64,000 nucleotides of DNA from Blastococcus sp. (GCA_025965695.1 JAOPWM010000052.1:21153-85152), one strand, 5' to 3'; counted from the stretch's first letter, positions 52,549-62,460 are shown. A program made the numbers and translations. The notes: a model not told the origin generated them from the sequence alone.

Positions 52549-55500
52549 ATGCCGACCAAGACCGACCGCATCCTGGGCTACCTGCCGACGACCTTCCGTG
52601 CGCAGCCGACGCAGTCCGCGCTGCGCGCCGTCGCGGACGCGTTCGGCGCCGAGCTGCAGCGCGGCGAGAACGTCCTGGCCGAGGTGATGCAGGCGCACTG
52701 GGTCGACTTCGCTGATCGCGGTGCCGCGGCGGTGGTCGACCTGGCCCGGATGAGCGCCCTGTACGGCCTGATGCCGCGCGACGACGAGACGGTCGAGCAG
52801 TTCCGCGTCCACCTCAAGCGGTACGTGCGGACCCTGCTGGAAGGGACGGTCACCGTCCAGGGAATCCTGCGCATCGCGGCGGAGGCGCTCGGCCTGACCG
52901 TGGACGACGCGCTCGAGGACCTCGACGCGTGGTGGCGCCGAGCCGACGACGAGCTGGTCACCGTGGAGGCGGACCGGGCCGACGCCACCCTTCTGCTCCT
53001 CGGCGTGCCCGACGTCGACGTGTCGGGTGTCGCCGCCCGGCGCGCGCAGGTCGTGGGCACGCCCGATCTGAGCGCCGGGGTCGACCTGCACGAGACGCAC
53101 CTGCTCTATGTCGTGGTCGACGCGGGTGCGCCGGTGGTCGTCGACCTCACCGAAGGGGCGGCCGACCCGTCGCACGTGTCCCTCGAGGACGTCGTCGCGC
53201 GACTGTCGGCGGTCGTGGGCGGCACGGTGGCGCGCGCGGTGGGCGGCCGCCTCGTCCTGACCAGCCCCACGTCCGGTCCCGATTCCCTGCTCGAGGTGCG
53301 GCAGGGCCCGGACGACGCGGCGACGGCCGTGCTCGGCCTCCTGCCGCTCGGGTACCGCGGATCCGCCGCCCGGAGTGCGGTGATGGTCGGAACCGGCGAC
53401 CACGCCGCAGGCATCGACCTGACCGACGCGCGATACCTGCGCCTGCTGGTGGACGGGACCCGCCTCGCCGAGGTCGACTGCGCGGGGAACGACCCCGCGC
53501 ACACCTCCCTCGACCAGGCCCGCGATGCGATCAACGCGGCGCTCGGCATCGACGTCGCCACCCACGACGGGCACCGGCTCGCCCTGACCTCCCCCACCGC
53601 CGGCCGCACCAGCCGCATCGAGGTGCAGCGCGCCGCCGCGGAGGACGCCGCCGAGCGCCTGCTCGGGTTCCCCCCGTCGGTGCGATCCGGTGAGGACCCG
53701 CGACCCGCGCGGCTGGTCGGCACGACCGACCTGCGCGCCGGTATCGACCTGAGCGTGAACTCCTTGCTGCGGTTGCGCGTCGACGACCTGCCGACCGTGA
53801 CGGTGAACTGCGCCGGCGCCGTCCCCGAGCACACCGGGCTCGACGAGGTCGTCACCTCCGTCAACTCCGCGATGGGCGTCCCGGTGGCCGCGGCCGTCGG
53901 CGGCCACCTTCAGCTCACCTCACCGAGCACCGGCGAGCTGGCCGAGTTGAGCCTCGACCCCGTGAGCGGCGACGCCGCGCCCACGCTGCTGGGCCTGCCC
54001 CCACGCCACGTCGAAGGAACCGCCGCGACACCCGCGCACCTCACGGGAACGGCCGACCTGTCCGGCGGAGCCGTGGTCTCGTCCCGCCACAACCTGCAGA
54101 TCGCCGTCGACGGCGGGCGGTGGACATCGGTCGATCTGCGCGAGGGGTCCACCCGAGTACCCCTCGACGACCTCGTCGCCCGGCTCAACGCGGCGCTGGG
54201 GGACGACGTGGCCACCCACGACGGCCAGCACCTCGTGCTGCGCTCGCGGCATCCCGGAGGCGGCAGCCGGGTGCAGGTGCGGCCGGCGAGCCTCGAGCGC
54301 CGCCGCCGCTTCGTCAGCCGTGCCGTCGTCACCGGTGAGGCGGCCAGGACACTGCTCGGTGTCGACCGGGCAACCGCCCTCGGCGACAGCGCGAGCCGTG
54401 CCGTCGTCACCGGGAGCGCCGATGTCAGCCACGGCGTCGACCTCTCGACGGCGGGTTACCTGCGCATCGCCCTCGACGGCGCGAGCCCGGTCGACGTGCG
54501 CTGTGCCGGGGTCCGTCCCCGCGCCACGGTTCTCGACGAGATCGTCTCGGCCCTGAACGCGCGCCTGCAGGCGCCGGGCGCCCCGCCGTTCGCGTCGCAG
54601 GACGGCGCCCACCTCACCCTTCAGTCCTCGACTCCGGGACCGGCCAGCCGGATCGCGTTCGAGGTCCCGCAGGCCCAGGACGCCCGCGGGCTGTTGCTCG
54701 GGGACGCGCCGACCTCCGCCCGCGGCGAGGACGCGGCCGGCATCACGTTCGTCGGCATCCCCGACCTCTCGGGCGGGGTCGACCTGCCCGCACACGCGGC
54801 CCTCGGCGTCGGCATCGACGACGCACAGCCGGTCGATGTCGCGCTGACGGGCGAAGATCCCGCCCACCGGTCGCTCAGTGCTCTCGCCGCAACGATCAAT
54901 GCCGCCCTGGGTGCCGCGATCGCCGCCCATGACGGCATCCGTCTGGCACTGACGTCGCCGACCCGCGGTGCTCGCGCGCGCCTCGTCCTGAGTGCCCCCG
55001 CGGACCCCGCCGTCGATGCCACAGGCCTGGTCCTGGGGGTCGGCGACCGCACGTATCACGGCAGCGACGCGCGCCGAGCCGAGATCACCGGCACCGCGGA
55101 CGTGACGGGGAACCTCGACCTCGCCGTCACCCGATACCTGGTGCTGGCCGTGGACGGGCGCGACCCGGTGACCGTCGACTGCGCGGCCGCCGTCGCCCCG
55201 CCGGCGCCCGCGACGATCGGGAACGTCGTGACCGCGGTGAACACAGCCGTGCACCCGGCGGTCGCCTCCGTCGTCGACGGGCGGCTGGTCCTGCGGTCGG
55301 TGGCGGCGGGATCCGGCGGCCGGATCTCGGTCGAGCCCCATCGCGGCGGGGACGCGCGCACCGCGCTGCTCGGTCCGGATGTGCCGGCCGAGACGCTCGG
55401 GCTGGCCGCGCTCCCGGCCGTCCTGACCGGGACCGTGGACCTGCTCGGACCGGCCGACCTGTCCTCCCGGTCGACCCTCCTGCTCCAGGTGGACGACGGC

Positions 55501-57369
55501 CCACCGCGCGAGATCGACGTGGCCGGCTCCGCGCCCGCGCAGACGACGCTCGACGAGGTCGTCGCCGCTGTCGACGCCGTGCTGCCGGGAGTCGCGACGC
55601 CCACTCCGGACCGCCGCCTGCGGCTGATCTCCCCGACGACCGGGCCGGCCAGCCGGGTCGCCGTCCTGCCGCTGCGAAGCCTGGAGGTCCTGGAGTTCCC
55701 GCCCGTCCAGGCCGCGGAACCGGTGCGCAGGCTGCGGCACGCGGATCAGGTCAGCCTGGACAACGACGGCGCGGGCGACTCGTTCCTGACGGTCCGGATC
55801 CAGGCCGCGCAGGGGAACGGCGGGCCGGCCCTGATCGATCGCGACGGTGACCGGTTCGTGGCACTGATGCGTCCGCTGGCCGCGGGTGACGCCGCGACCC
55901 TCTGGCGCGCCGTCGACGGCCGAGTCCTCGCCGGCATCGAGTCACCGGCCGGCGCACAGCCGGTGGCGATCCCGCCGACGCAGATCCGTGCGGGCCGGCC
56001 CGGCGCCTGGACCGCCGTGCCCACGCCCGGACCGCGAGCCGTCCCGACCGCGGGCCTGCAGCTGGTCGACCCCTGGGCGGCCCGGATCGACGACGTCCTC
56101 CCCCGCGTCCCCGCATCGACCGTCGACGTACGGCCGGCAGCGGTGGCTCTGACGGCTTTCGACATCGACCGGCCCGACGGTTCCGGCGTGACGATGACGG
56201 CGACCCTGCGCCTGGGCCCCGACGGCTGGCGGCTGCACGGCGCCGGCGACGCCGAGCTGATCGCGGCGCGGGCGGGCGCCGGCGTGACCTTCCGCGAGCA
56301 CGACGGCATGGTCGTCGGTGTCACGGCGACGTTCTGGCACGACGAGCCGCCCTACCTGCTCGTGACGTCGCTGTCGCGCCGGTTCGACGTCTCGCTCGGA
56401 GCGACCGGCGTCCAGCCCGAGACCTACGCCGACGTGACCGTCGGTGGAGATCCCTCGGACGAGCACGCCTTCGCCCGAGCGATCGACGCGGGCGCCCAGC
56501 CGTCGCGACTGGCCCGCGTGCGCTCCTCCTCGCCCGGGGACGCGCTGCGCCTGGATCGCGGGCGCAGCCACTGGCAGGTGCTGGAGTGCACCGGGAGCCG
56601 GCTCGACCACGCCTCCTTCGGCGAACGCCAGGGCGGAGGCGATGAGGCCCACTTCGCCGGCGGCTCGTGCCGGTGGTCCGGCGTCTTCGACGTCTCGACC
56701 TTCGCGACGGTCACCGACGCCGACGGCTCCGTCCTCTCCCCCAGCCCGCCGACCGGCCCACCGTCGGACTGGACGTTCAGTTGGCTGCGCCACGAACCGG
56801 GTGCCTTCGAGGTGAACCTGCCCGCCGACCTCCCGGCGGGTTTCGGGGGTCGGTTCGACCAGGCACGGTTCGCCAGCGACCCCCGTCGCCCCGAGCTCTA
56901 CGAGCACGTCGTCACCGAGCCCCCCGGCGACGAGAGCAACCTCGTCGCCCTGATCAACGGGCGGTCCGCCCTCGTGCGGGCCGAGGTGGCGACGACGGCT
57001 CAGATCGGGTTCACGCCGGTGCCCCTGCCCACCCGGACGCCCCACCGTCTCAGCGGCGGCGCCGGGCCCAGGAGCGCCCGGCTGTACCTGCAGGAGGACG
57101 GCGTCGACGGTTTCGTGCTCATCGAGGCGCGCATCAACGGCCCGGACGGCAACCTCGTCTCCGTCAGCTCCCGGCCCGCCGGCCCGGCCCGGTTCGACGT
57201 CACGATCGTTGCCGACGGGGCCCGGTTCGAGTCCGCGCGGGCCATCGTCGCGGGCCCCCCGCCGGTGCTCGCGAACCGCAGCACGCTCGAGCCGACGCCG
57301 CTCGGCGTGGACGAGGCCAAGGCCGCCGGCACCCGCGTGCGGGTGACCCGGGACCGGAGCGGCCCCTGA
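52549..57369 (+). CDS. 1606-aa gpI-like baseplate/tail protein with eight internal repeats
   Basis: Residues ~1-150 resemble the tail protein I / wedge family (MPTKTDRILGYLPTTFRAQP, then LYGLMPRDDETVEQFRVHLK and LLEGTVTVQGILRIAAEALG). Residues ~164-1063 are eight diverged repeats of 109-123 residues. Residues ~1065-1606 are beta-rich, with a lectin-like or receptor-binding look (ARLYLQEDGVDGFVLIEARI). gpI proteins are normally 200-600 aa, so the repeats are a large insertion or fusion, probably forming the fibre shaft. ATG 52549 chosen; GTG 52540 is also possible and would overlap the previous stop. Confidence 0.82.
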   Translation: MPTKTDRILGYLPTTFRAQPTQSALRAVADAFGAELQRGENVLAEVMQAHWVDFADRGAAAVVDLARMSALYGLMPRDDETVEQFRVHLKRYVRTLLEGTVTVQGILRIAAEALGLTVDDALEDLDAWWRRADDELVTVEADRADATLLLLGVPDVDVSGVAARRAQVVGTPDLSAGVDLHETHLLYVVVDAGAPVVVDLTEGAADPSHVSLEDVVARLSAVVGGTVARAVGGRLVLTSPTSGPDSLLEVRQGPDDAATAVLGLLPLGYRGSAARSAVMVGTGDHAAGIDLTDARYLRLLVDGTRLAEVDCAGNDPAHTSLDQARDAINAALGIDVATHDGHRLALTSPTAGRTSRIEVQRAAAEDAAERLLGFPPSVRSGEDPRPARLVGTTDLRAGIDLSVNSLLRLRVDDLPTVTVNCAGAVPEHTGLDEVVTSVNSAMGVPVAAAVGGHLQLTSPSTGELAELSLDPVSGDAAPTLLGLPPRHVEGTAATPAHLTGTADLSGGAVVSSRHNLQIAVDGGRWTSVDLREGSTRVPLDDLVARLNAALGDDVATHDGQHLVLRSRHPGGGSRVQVRPASLERRRRFVSRAVVTGEAARTLLGVDRATALGDSASRAVVTGSADVSHGVDLSTAGYLRIALDGASPVDVRCAGVRPRATVLDEIVSALNARLQAPGAPPFASQDGAHLTLQSSTPGPASRIAFEVPQAQDARGLLLGDAPTSARGEDAAGITFVGIPDLSGGVDLPAHAALGVGIDDAQPVDVALTGEDPAHRSLSALAATINAALGAAIAAHDGIRLALTSPTRGARARLVLSAPADPAVDATGLVLGVGDRTYHGSDARRAEITGTADVTGNLDLAVTRYLVLAVDGRDPVTVDCAAAVAPPAPATIGNVVTAVNTAVHPAVASVVDGRLVLRSVAAGSGGRISVEPHRGGDARTALLGPDVPAETLGLAALPAVLTGTVDLLGPADLSSRSTLLLQVDDGPPREIDVAGSAPAQTTLDEVVAAVDAVLPGVATPTPDRRLRLISPTTGPASRVAVLPLRSLEVLEFPPVQAAEPVRRLRHADQVSLDNDGAGDSFLTVRIQAAQGNGGPALIDRDGDRFVALMRPLAAGDAATLWRAVDGRVLAGIESPAGAQPVAIPPTQIRAGRPGAWTAVPTPGPRAVPTAGLQLVDPWAARIDDVLPRVPASTVDVRPAAVALTAFDIDRPDGSGVTMTATLRLGPDGWRLHGAGDAELIAARAGAGVTFREHDGMVVGVTATFWHDEPPYLLVTSLSRRFDVSLGATGVQPETYADVTVGGDPSDEHAFARAIDAGAQPSRLARVRSSSPGDALRLDRGRSHWQVLECTGSRLDHASFGERQGGGDEAHFAGGSCRWSGVFDVSTFATVTDADGSVLSPSPPTGPPSDWTFSWLRHEPGAFEVNLPADLPAGFGGRFDQARFASDPRRPELYEHVVTEPPGDESNLVALINGRSALVRAEVATTAQIGFTPVPLPTRTPHRLSGGAGPRSARLYLQEDGVDGFVLIEARINGPDGNLVSVSSRPAGPARFDVTIVADGARFESARAIVAGPPPVLANRSTLEPTPLGVDEAKAAGTRVRVTRDRSGP
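53038..55740 (+). repeat. Eight tandem ~330-bp coding repeats
   Basis: Units begin at about 53038, 53371, 53701, 54028, 54397, 54736, 55072 and 55414. Each encodes the pattern (V/L)-x-G-T-x-D-L-x-x-G-x-D-L, a strand LRLxVDG, a helix LDEVVxAxNAALG, DGxxLxLTSPTxGxxSR, and a closing LLG. Consensus resembles small alpha/beta domains. Copies are diverged, so the array is old, not recent slippage. Confidence 0.9.
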
Positions 57370-57426
57370 GCTCCCCGTCCCGGTCCCTCGCACCTATCCC
57401 CGATCTCGACACCGTGGAGGATCAAG

Positions 57427-58350
57427 ATGACCGAATCGACGACCACCCCGTACATCGACCGCAAGCCCGGCGACCTCATCACGGCCGACGACTGGGTGCG
57501 GTTGCAGAGCCTGATCAAGACCGACATCGCCAAGCAGGTCGGCGATGCCGTCTCCGCCATCAGGAACGTGGCGACGTCGGATGACGCCGCCAAGGTCGGC
57601 GGCCTCACGCCTGCGGATCTGTCCAAGCAGATCCTCGAGTACGTGGAGCGCCTGCTGCCCAAGCGCACCGGCTACCTGAGCGTGTTCCGCAAGCTCGAGG
57701 TCGGCAAGGAATCGGTCATCGACCACAATCTGGGCACCTGGCCGCTGATGACCGTCTTCCAGCTCGACTACTTCCCGGTCGTCGCCTCCGAGGACGACCA
57801 GGTGTTCGAACCACTGGCGACGTTCTTCCTCCACCACAAGAGCGAGGGCAGGATCCGGTACCGGGTGGAGGGCGACGCCGGGAACCCGAAGTCGATGGAC
57901 ATCGACCCGCCGGGCGGCCATCCGTACCACATCCCCTGGGCGCACATGCTCCAGCTCTACGACGTCGACACGCCCGAGGACGCGAGCGTGGACGAGGTCG
58001 AGAGCGAGTTCTGGCAGAAGTTCAACGCCGCCCCGAACGACACCTTCGACGACGACCAGTACTTCCACTCCCCCTGGTTCGACCGTTGCTGCGGGGAGCG
58101 GCGCACGGTCAAGCAACTCGCCCGCGACTGGGACGACATCTATTTCCAGATGCGGCCGCGACTGACGCTGAACTTCACGCCCGACCCCAACCAGAGGCCG
58201 CAACCCACGCCGGCGCCCACGAACGTCGAGGCGCTGCAGTACGACCTCCAGTCGTGCGGCGTGGTCCTGCTGGGCAACCCGGTCGTCCCGCCGGACCTCC
58301 CGCCCGACCACAGCGACCACCTCAAGGTCATGGTCCTGCTGAAGGTCTGA
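57427..58350 (+). CDS. Hypothetical tail component, probable fibre connector
   Basis: 307 aa. N-terminal TPYIDRKPGDLITADDWVRL and helix LIKTDIAKQVGDAVSAIRNV resemble trimeric phage fibre attachment segments. A central coil (DLSKQILEYVERLLP) is followed by a beta-rich domain with DHNLGTWPLMTVFQLDYFPV, and a Cys pair RCCGERR. No named family recognised. Location between the gpI-like gene and the large fibre suggests a connector or collar. GTGGAGGATCAAG ribosome site. Confidence 0.65.
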   Translation: MTESTTTPYIDRKPGDLITADDWVRLQSLIKTDIAKQVGDAVSAIRNVATSDDAAKVGGLTPADLSKQILEYVERLLPKRTGYLSVFRKLEVGKESVIDHNLGTWPLMTVFQLDYFPVVASEDDQVFEPLATFFLHHKSEGRIRYRVEGDAGNPKSMDIDPPGGHPYHIPWAHMLQLYDVDTPEDASVDEVESEFWQKFNAAPNDTFDDDQYFHSPWFDRCCGERRTVKQLARDWDDIYFQMRPRLTLNFTPDPNQRPQPTPAPTNVEALQYDLQSCGVVLLGNPVVPPDLPPDHSDHLKVMVLLKV

Positions 58351-58354
58351 CCCG

Positions 58355-61300
58355 ATGCGACGACGAGAGCGGTTCGAGGGCGGCGGCGCGCCGTTCGAGG
58401 GTGACCGCACCATCTGGGTGCGATCGCTCCCGGACGGGGCGCAGCTGACCTCGGCCGTGCTCGTCCTCACCCCGGTCGGGGCACCGGGCGGGCCACTGTT
58501 CGAGGAGCGCATCACGTTCGCGGGCGGCGTCGGGACCCTGGGCGCCGGCCTGACGCGCAATGACGTCGGCGCGCTGCACTGGACCGAGGTCGACCTGCAC
58601 CAGCGGCGCACGGTGACGGGTCTCCGGGGCGGGACGCTCGGCGGCGCCGAGGTGCAGGTCGATCTCGGCGGGCTGTACGTGCGGCTCAACGAGTTCGGTG
58701 CGCCCCTGGCACCGGCGGACAAACCGCTGCTGCTCGGCCCGGACGGCGCGCTGCCCGGGCTGACCGTGACCAAGATCAAGCTCACCTCCATCCACGAACT
58801 GCCGGTGAGCGAGGTGACGCTGCGGTCGACACCGTCGAACCTGGTCGTCCGGGTGGGGTCGCAGCCGTCGCTGTGGTCACGCCCCGGGGAGCTCGTCGTC
58901 CCGGTCAGCACACCCGACATCGCCGCGGCGCTGCAGCAGGCGCTCTCCGGCGCCGCCGTCGACGGAGGCTTCTACCGCCTGCCGATCGTCGTCCACAGCG
59001 ACACGCTGTGCCGACTCGACGTCGAACTGGATGTGGAGTTCACGGTGGCGCGGCCGGCGCTGCCCGGCGGACTGACCGAGACGACGTTGACCTACGACTT
59101 CGCGGGAGCGCCGGATCGGCCGGCCGTCACGCTGACCGTGCCGCCGGGCGGTCGGCTGGTGCCCTCGCCGGCGCGGGCGCGGGCGCTCGGCGCGTTCCAG
59201 GCGTCGCGGGTCGGCTACGGCCCCGTGGGCCCGGCCGTCGCGGCGGGCTCGGTGCCGCTCACGGCGGACCAGTCGGTGGCCGTTCCGGTCGTCGTGCCAC
59301 AGGACCTCGAGGCGACCGCCGTCGACCTGCTGCTCGCGGCGACCACGCCGACAATGCGCCTGCAGTTGGACGTGGTGGCCGACACCGACGGCAAGCCGTG
59401 GAACCGGCCGCTGCTCGCCCGGCCCGTGGAGGTGAGCGTCGATCGGGGCGACGACCCCGCCGCGCGATGGGTGTCGGCCGCGTTGCCGGCGGCGTTCACC
59501 TTCCGGGCGGGGATCCGCTACTGGCTGACGCTGCAGGTCGTCTCGGGCGAGGCCACGTGGAGCGTGGTCGCGTCGACCGCGGTGCCCGCCACGCAGCAGA
59601 GCCGCGACGGCGGGTTGTCGTGGCGGCAGGCGTCTGCGCCCGGCGTGCCGCAGGTCACCGCGCTGCTGCGGCTGCGCGTCGTCCCCAGCGCGTTCACGAT
59701 GCCTGTTCAGATCGAGGTGGGCGCGGGCGCGGGCGCCCGGCGCGTCTCGCTGCAGCAATTCGCACCGCTGGGCCGGGTGGAGATCGACCTGAACTCGCCG
59801 GAGGTCATCGGCGGGATCAACGCGGCGGTCTCGACGACCGCCGAGTCGGCCTGCCCCACCGGCGAGCACGTCCGTAACGGGGAGTTCTCCCTCTGGGGCC
59901 GTAGCGCGGACCTGCCCACGGGCTCGAGGTCGCTGGACGCCGGGTTCCGCGCCCGCCGGATCGCCGTCGCACAGGACTGCGTGGCGTTCCTCGCCGGCGG
60001 CGCCGGGGCCGGCGTTCCAGAGGTCACCCCAGCGAGAGTCCTGGTGCAGCTGGGAAAGATCGACATCTTCGCCGACCGGGCCGAGGCACGGACCCCGCCG
60101 CTCGCGGACGGCCGGCAGCTCTCCGGATTCGCCGCCGACCCCGCCGGCCGGTACTGCTACGCGTTGCTCGACGGCCAGACCCTGCTCACCCTGGACGACC
60201 AGACCGGGCAGACCGCCTCGGCGACGCTGGCGCTGCTCGGAGCGAACGCGGTGGCCACGTCCGCGGACGGGACGACGGTGTTCGTCGTTGCGCCCAGCAA
60301 TGACTCGGAGAACGCCATCAAGGCCGTGGTCGCATTCCCGGCGGACGTGGTCCGGTCAGGCGGCACGTCTCTGTCGGGTGCGGAGCTGCACCTCGACGAC
60401 ACACCGCTGGACGTCGTCGCGACCACGGACGGGTCGACACTCTTCGTGCTGTGCGACGGCGACGGCAGCTGCTCACTGCTGGGCCTGGATCCCACCCGAC
60501 TGGCGGTCAGGGACGCGCCGATCGTCCTCGGCGCGGGAGCGGAGCGCATCGCAGTCAGCGCCGGTGGCTCGACGGTGGCGGCCGTCCACCCGAGCGAAGG
60601 CAAGCTGACGCTGATCGACGTGGTCGCGCGGGTGACCCGCCAGGTGGATCTGCTGGACGACCAGCCCTCGGCCGTATCGCTGAGCGCGGACGGCCACTAC
60701 GCGTTCGTCACCCTGGCCTCGCCGGGTGCGGTGGCGGTCGTCGATACGGTCCAGGGGCGGGTCGTGCGACGCGTCCCGGTCGGCGCAGCGCCGGCAGACT
60801 GCGTCCTCACCTCCGACGGAGAGCGGCTCTACGTCGCCGATGCGATCCCGACCGGCGAGGCCGCGCCCGGCACGGCATTCACCGTGCTCACCATCGGGTC
60901 GCTGTTGCCCGAGGACTGGACGGTCACGGCCGGAACCGTGCGTCCCTCGTGCCTGGCGGGCGGCCGGGTCGCCCTGATCGACGGTCGCGGCGCGAGGGAC
61001 GACACGCCGTCGCCGGCCGCGACCGCCGCCATGGCACAGGTGATGTCCGTCGCCGGCGGGTGCCACTACGAGATGACGTTCTCCGGTCTCGCGTCCGCCG
61101 AGGGTGCGACCGCTGAGCTGCACTGGCTCGGGTCGGACTGCTCGACCGCCCGCACCGACACAGTTCCGCTGGCCGCGGTCCAACCGCGGCTGTCACGGAC
61201 CGACAGCGAGACCCCGAACCTCGTGGCGCACCGGCTGCTCTCCGACGCGCCGAGCGGCGCCGCACAGGCTGAACTGCGGTTCCAGGCGCCGGCCGGAGTC

Positions 61301-62386
61301 GCCGCGGCCGTGGACCGCGTCTCCCTGCATGCGACCTCGACGGTCCTGCCGAAGGGCGCCCTCGCACTCGACGGCACGCTGCTCGACGGCTGGCAGGTCA
61401 CGCCCCCCGCTGCCCCCGGGTTCGCCGCTGCCGCCGCCGGCGAGGAACTCCTGCTCCGCAACGGCGCCGCCGTCGAGGTGACGGTCACTCAGCACGCTGA
61501 CGTGTCCGCCTCGACGACCTATCAGCTGACCGTCGACGCCGGAACGACGTCCGGCAGCTCCTCTGTCGAGCTCGAGTGGACCTCGGGAGGGCGGGCTGTG
61601 GGCCGCCCTGTCTCGGTCCCGCTGACCGTGGGCGCCAGCCGCCCCCTGCTGACGTCCGTGGTCGCTCCGGCAGGGGTGGACGGCGGTGAGGTCCGCGTGG
61701 TGCTGCCGCCCGGCACAGAGCTGCGGGTGAGGCGGGTGTCGCTCGACGAGATCGCGGCCGCTCGTGTGCCGGTCACCTTCGTCGCCGAGTCGCCCGGGGA
61801 GCTCACCCTGACGGGCTGGCAGGTCGCCTACGACGTGGACGAGACGCCACGCGTTCCGTCGCCACCGCCCGGCGGGCTGTGCCGACCGGGTACACCGGAG
61901 CGCATTCCCGGGGAACCATCTCCGGACCGCTGCTACTGCCCCACGTGCCAGGGGGACCACGAGATGGCCGACCCTCGGGCCATGAGGACGGCCACCGGCA
62001 CCCCGGCCGCGGCATACACGTGCACCAACTGTGGGGCCACGGTCGTCCTGCCCGGCGCGAGCCAGGGTCCGTCGCTCGCGGGCACCCCGCTGGCCCTGAG
62101 CACCCAGCCGCGCTCCGACGTCGGGAGTGTCCTGTTGGCGGCACCGGCACCGGCACCGCCGCCACCGCTCGCCGCAGTCAACGGGATCGGCCACGCCACC
62201 GCGACGCGCTTGAACGCCCTGGGCATCGTGGCCATGACAGACCTGGCCGCGACGCCGCTGCCCCGCCTCACCGCGCTACCGCACATCTCACCGGCTTCCG
62301 CACGGTCCTGGATCGAGCAGGCGCGGTCCCTGACCGCTACCGGTGAGTCCGACGATGTGGCCGCCGGATCCGAGGACCTGGGGTAG
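58355..62386 (+). CDS. 1343-aa tail fibre with YVTN propeller, CxxC pairs and helix-hairpin-helix
   Basis: In order: ~1-400 beta-sandwich modules; ~400-570 further strands; ~580-850 a YVTN/lactonase-type propeller (FAADPAGRYCYALLDGQTLL, VATSADGTTVFVVAPS, VVATTDGSTLFVLCDGDG, SLSADGHYAFVTLAS, VLTSDGERLYVADA); ~850-1170 two carbohydrate-binding-like sandwiches; ~1193-1227 two Cys pairs (CYCPTC, CTNC), possibly a zinc ribbon; Pro-rich linker; ~1274-1325 a helix-hairpin-helix (VNGIGHATATRLNALGIVAM, SPASARSWIEQA). Likely target-binding fibre. The nucleic-acid-type C-terminal modules are unexpected there. ATG 58355 is 4 bases after the previous stop. Confidence 0.75.
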   Translation: MRRRERFEGGGAPFEGDRTIWVRSLPDGAQLTSAVLVLTPVGAPGGPLFEERITFAGGVGTLGAGLTRNDVGALHWTEVDLHQRRTVTGLRGGTLGGAEVQVDLGGLYVRLNEFGAPLAPADKPLLLGPDGALPGLTVTKIKLTSIHELPVSEVTLRSTPSNLVVRVGSQPSLWSRPGELVVPVSTPDIAAALQQALSGAAVDGGFYRLPIVVHSDTLCRLDVELDVEFTVARPALPGGLTETTLTYDFAGAPDRPAVTLTVPPGGRLVPSPARARALGAFQASRVGYGPVGPAVAAGSVPLTADQSVAVPVVVPQDLEATAVDLLLAATTPTMRLQLDVVADTDGKPWNRPLLARPVEVSVDRGDDPAARWVSAALPAAFTFRAGIRYWLTLQVVSGEATWSVVASTAVPATQQSRDGGLSWRQASAPGVPQVTALLRLRVVPSAFTMPVQIEVGAGAGARRVSLQQFAPLGRVEIDLNSPEVIGGINAAVSTTAESACPTGEHVRNGEFSLWGRSADLPTGSRSLDAGFRARRIAVAQDCVAFLAGGAGAGVPEVTPARVLVQLGKIDIFADRAEARTPPLADGRQLSGFAADPAGRYCYALLDGQTLLTLDDQTGQTASATLALLGANAVATSADGTTVFVVAPSNDSENAIKAVVAFPADVVRSGGTSLSGAELHLDDTPLDVVATTDGSTLFVLCDGDGSCSLLGLDPTRLAVRDAPIVLGAGAERIAVSAGGSTVAAVHPSEGKLTLIDVVARVTRQVDLLDDQPSAVSLSADGHYAFVTLASPGAVAVVDTVQGRVVRRVPVGAAPADCVLTSDGERLYVADAIPTGEAAPGTAFTVLTIGSLLPEDWTVTAGTVRPSCLAGGRVALIDGRGARDDTPSPAATAAMAQVMSVAGGCHYEMTFSGLASAEGATAELHWLGSDCSTARTDTVPLAAVQPRLSRTDSETPNLVAHRLLSDAPSGAAQAELRFQAPAGVAAAVDRVSLHATSTVLPKGALALDGTLLDGWQVTPPAAPGFAAAAAGEELLLRNGAAVEVTVTQHADVSASTTYQLTVDAGTTSGSSSVELEWTSGGRAVGRPVSVPLTVGASRPLLTSVVAPAGVDGGEVRVVLPPGTELRVRRVSLDEIAAARVPVTFVAESPGELTLTGWQVAYDVDETPRVPSPPPGGLCRPGTPERIPGEPSPDRCYCPTCQGDHEMADPRAMRTATGTPAAAYTCTNCGATVVLPGASQGPSLAGTPLALSTQPRSDVGSVLLAAPAPAPPPPLAAVNGIGHATATRLNALGIVAMTDLAATPLPRLTALPHISPASARSWIEQARSLTATGESDDVAAGSEDLG

Positions 62387-62460
62387 CCGCCCAGCGGAGG
62401 GGGACCGCGGTTTCGACGTGAGGGAACCCGAGATGCCGGCGCCATGAAGAGGTGAACGGG

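Noticed and set aside
53920..55740. 606-codon antisense frame across the repeat array, and repeats that look CRISPR-like in spacing
   Set aside because: The antisense frame mirrors the sense codon pattern. The repeats are diverged, ~330 bp and coding, so they are protein repeats, not a CRISPR array.
37245..62386. Interpretation as an ordinary prophage
   Set aside because: No integrase, capsid, portal, terminase, holin or lysin gene and no attachment-site repeats are visible in the window; flanks beyond it were not available.
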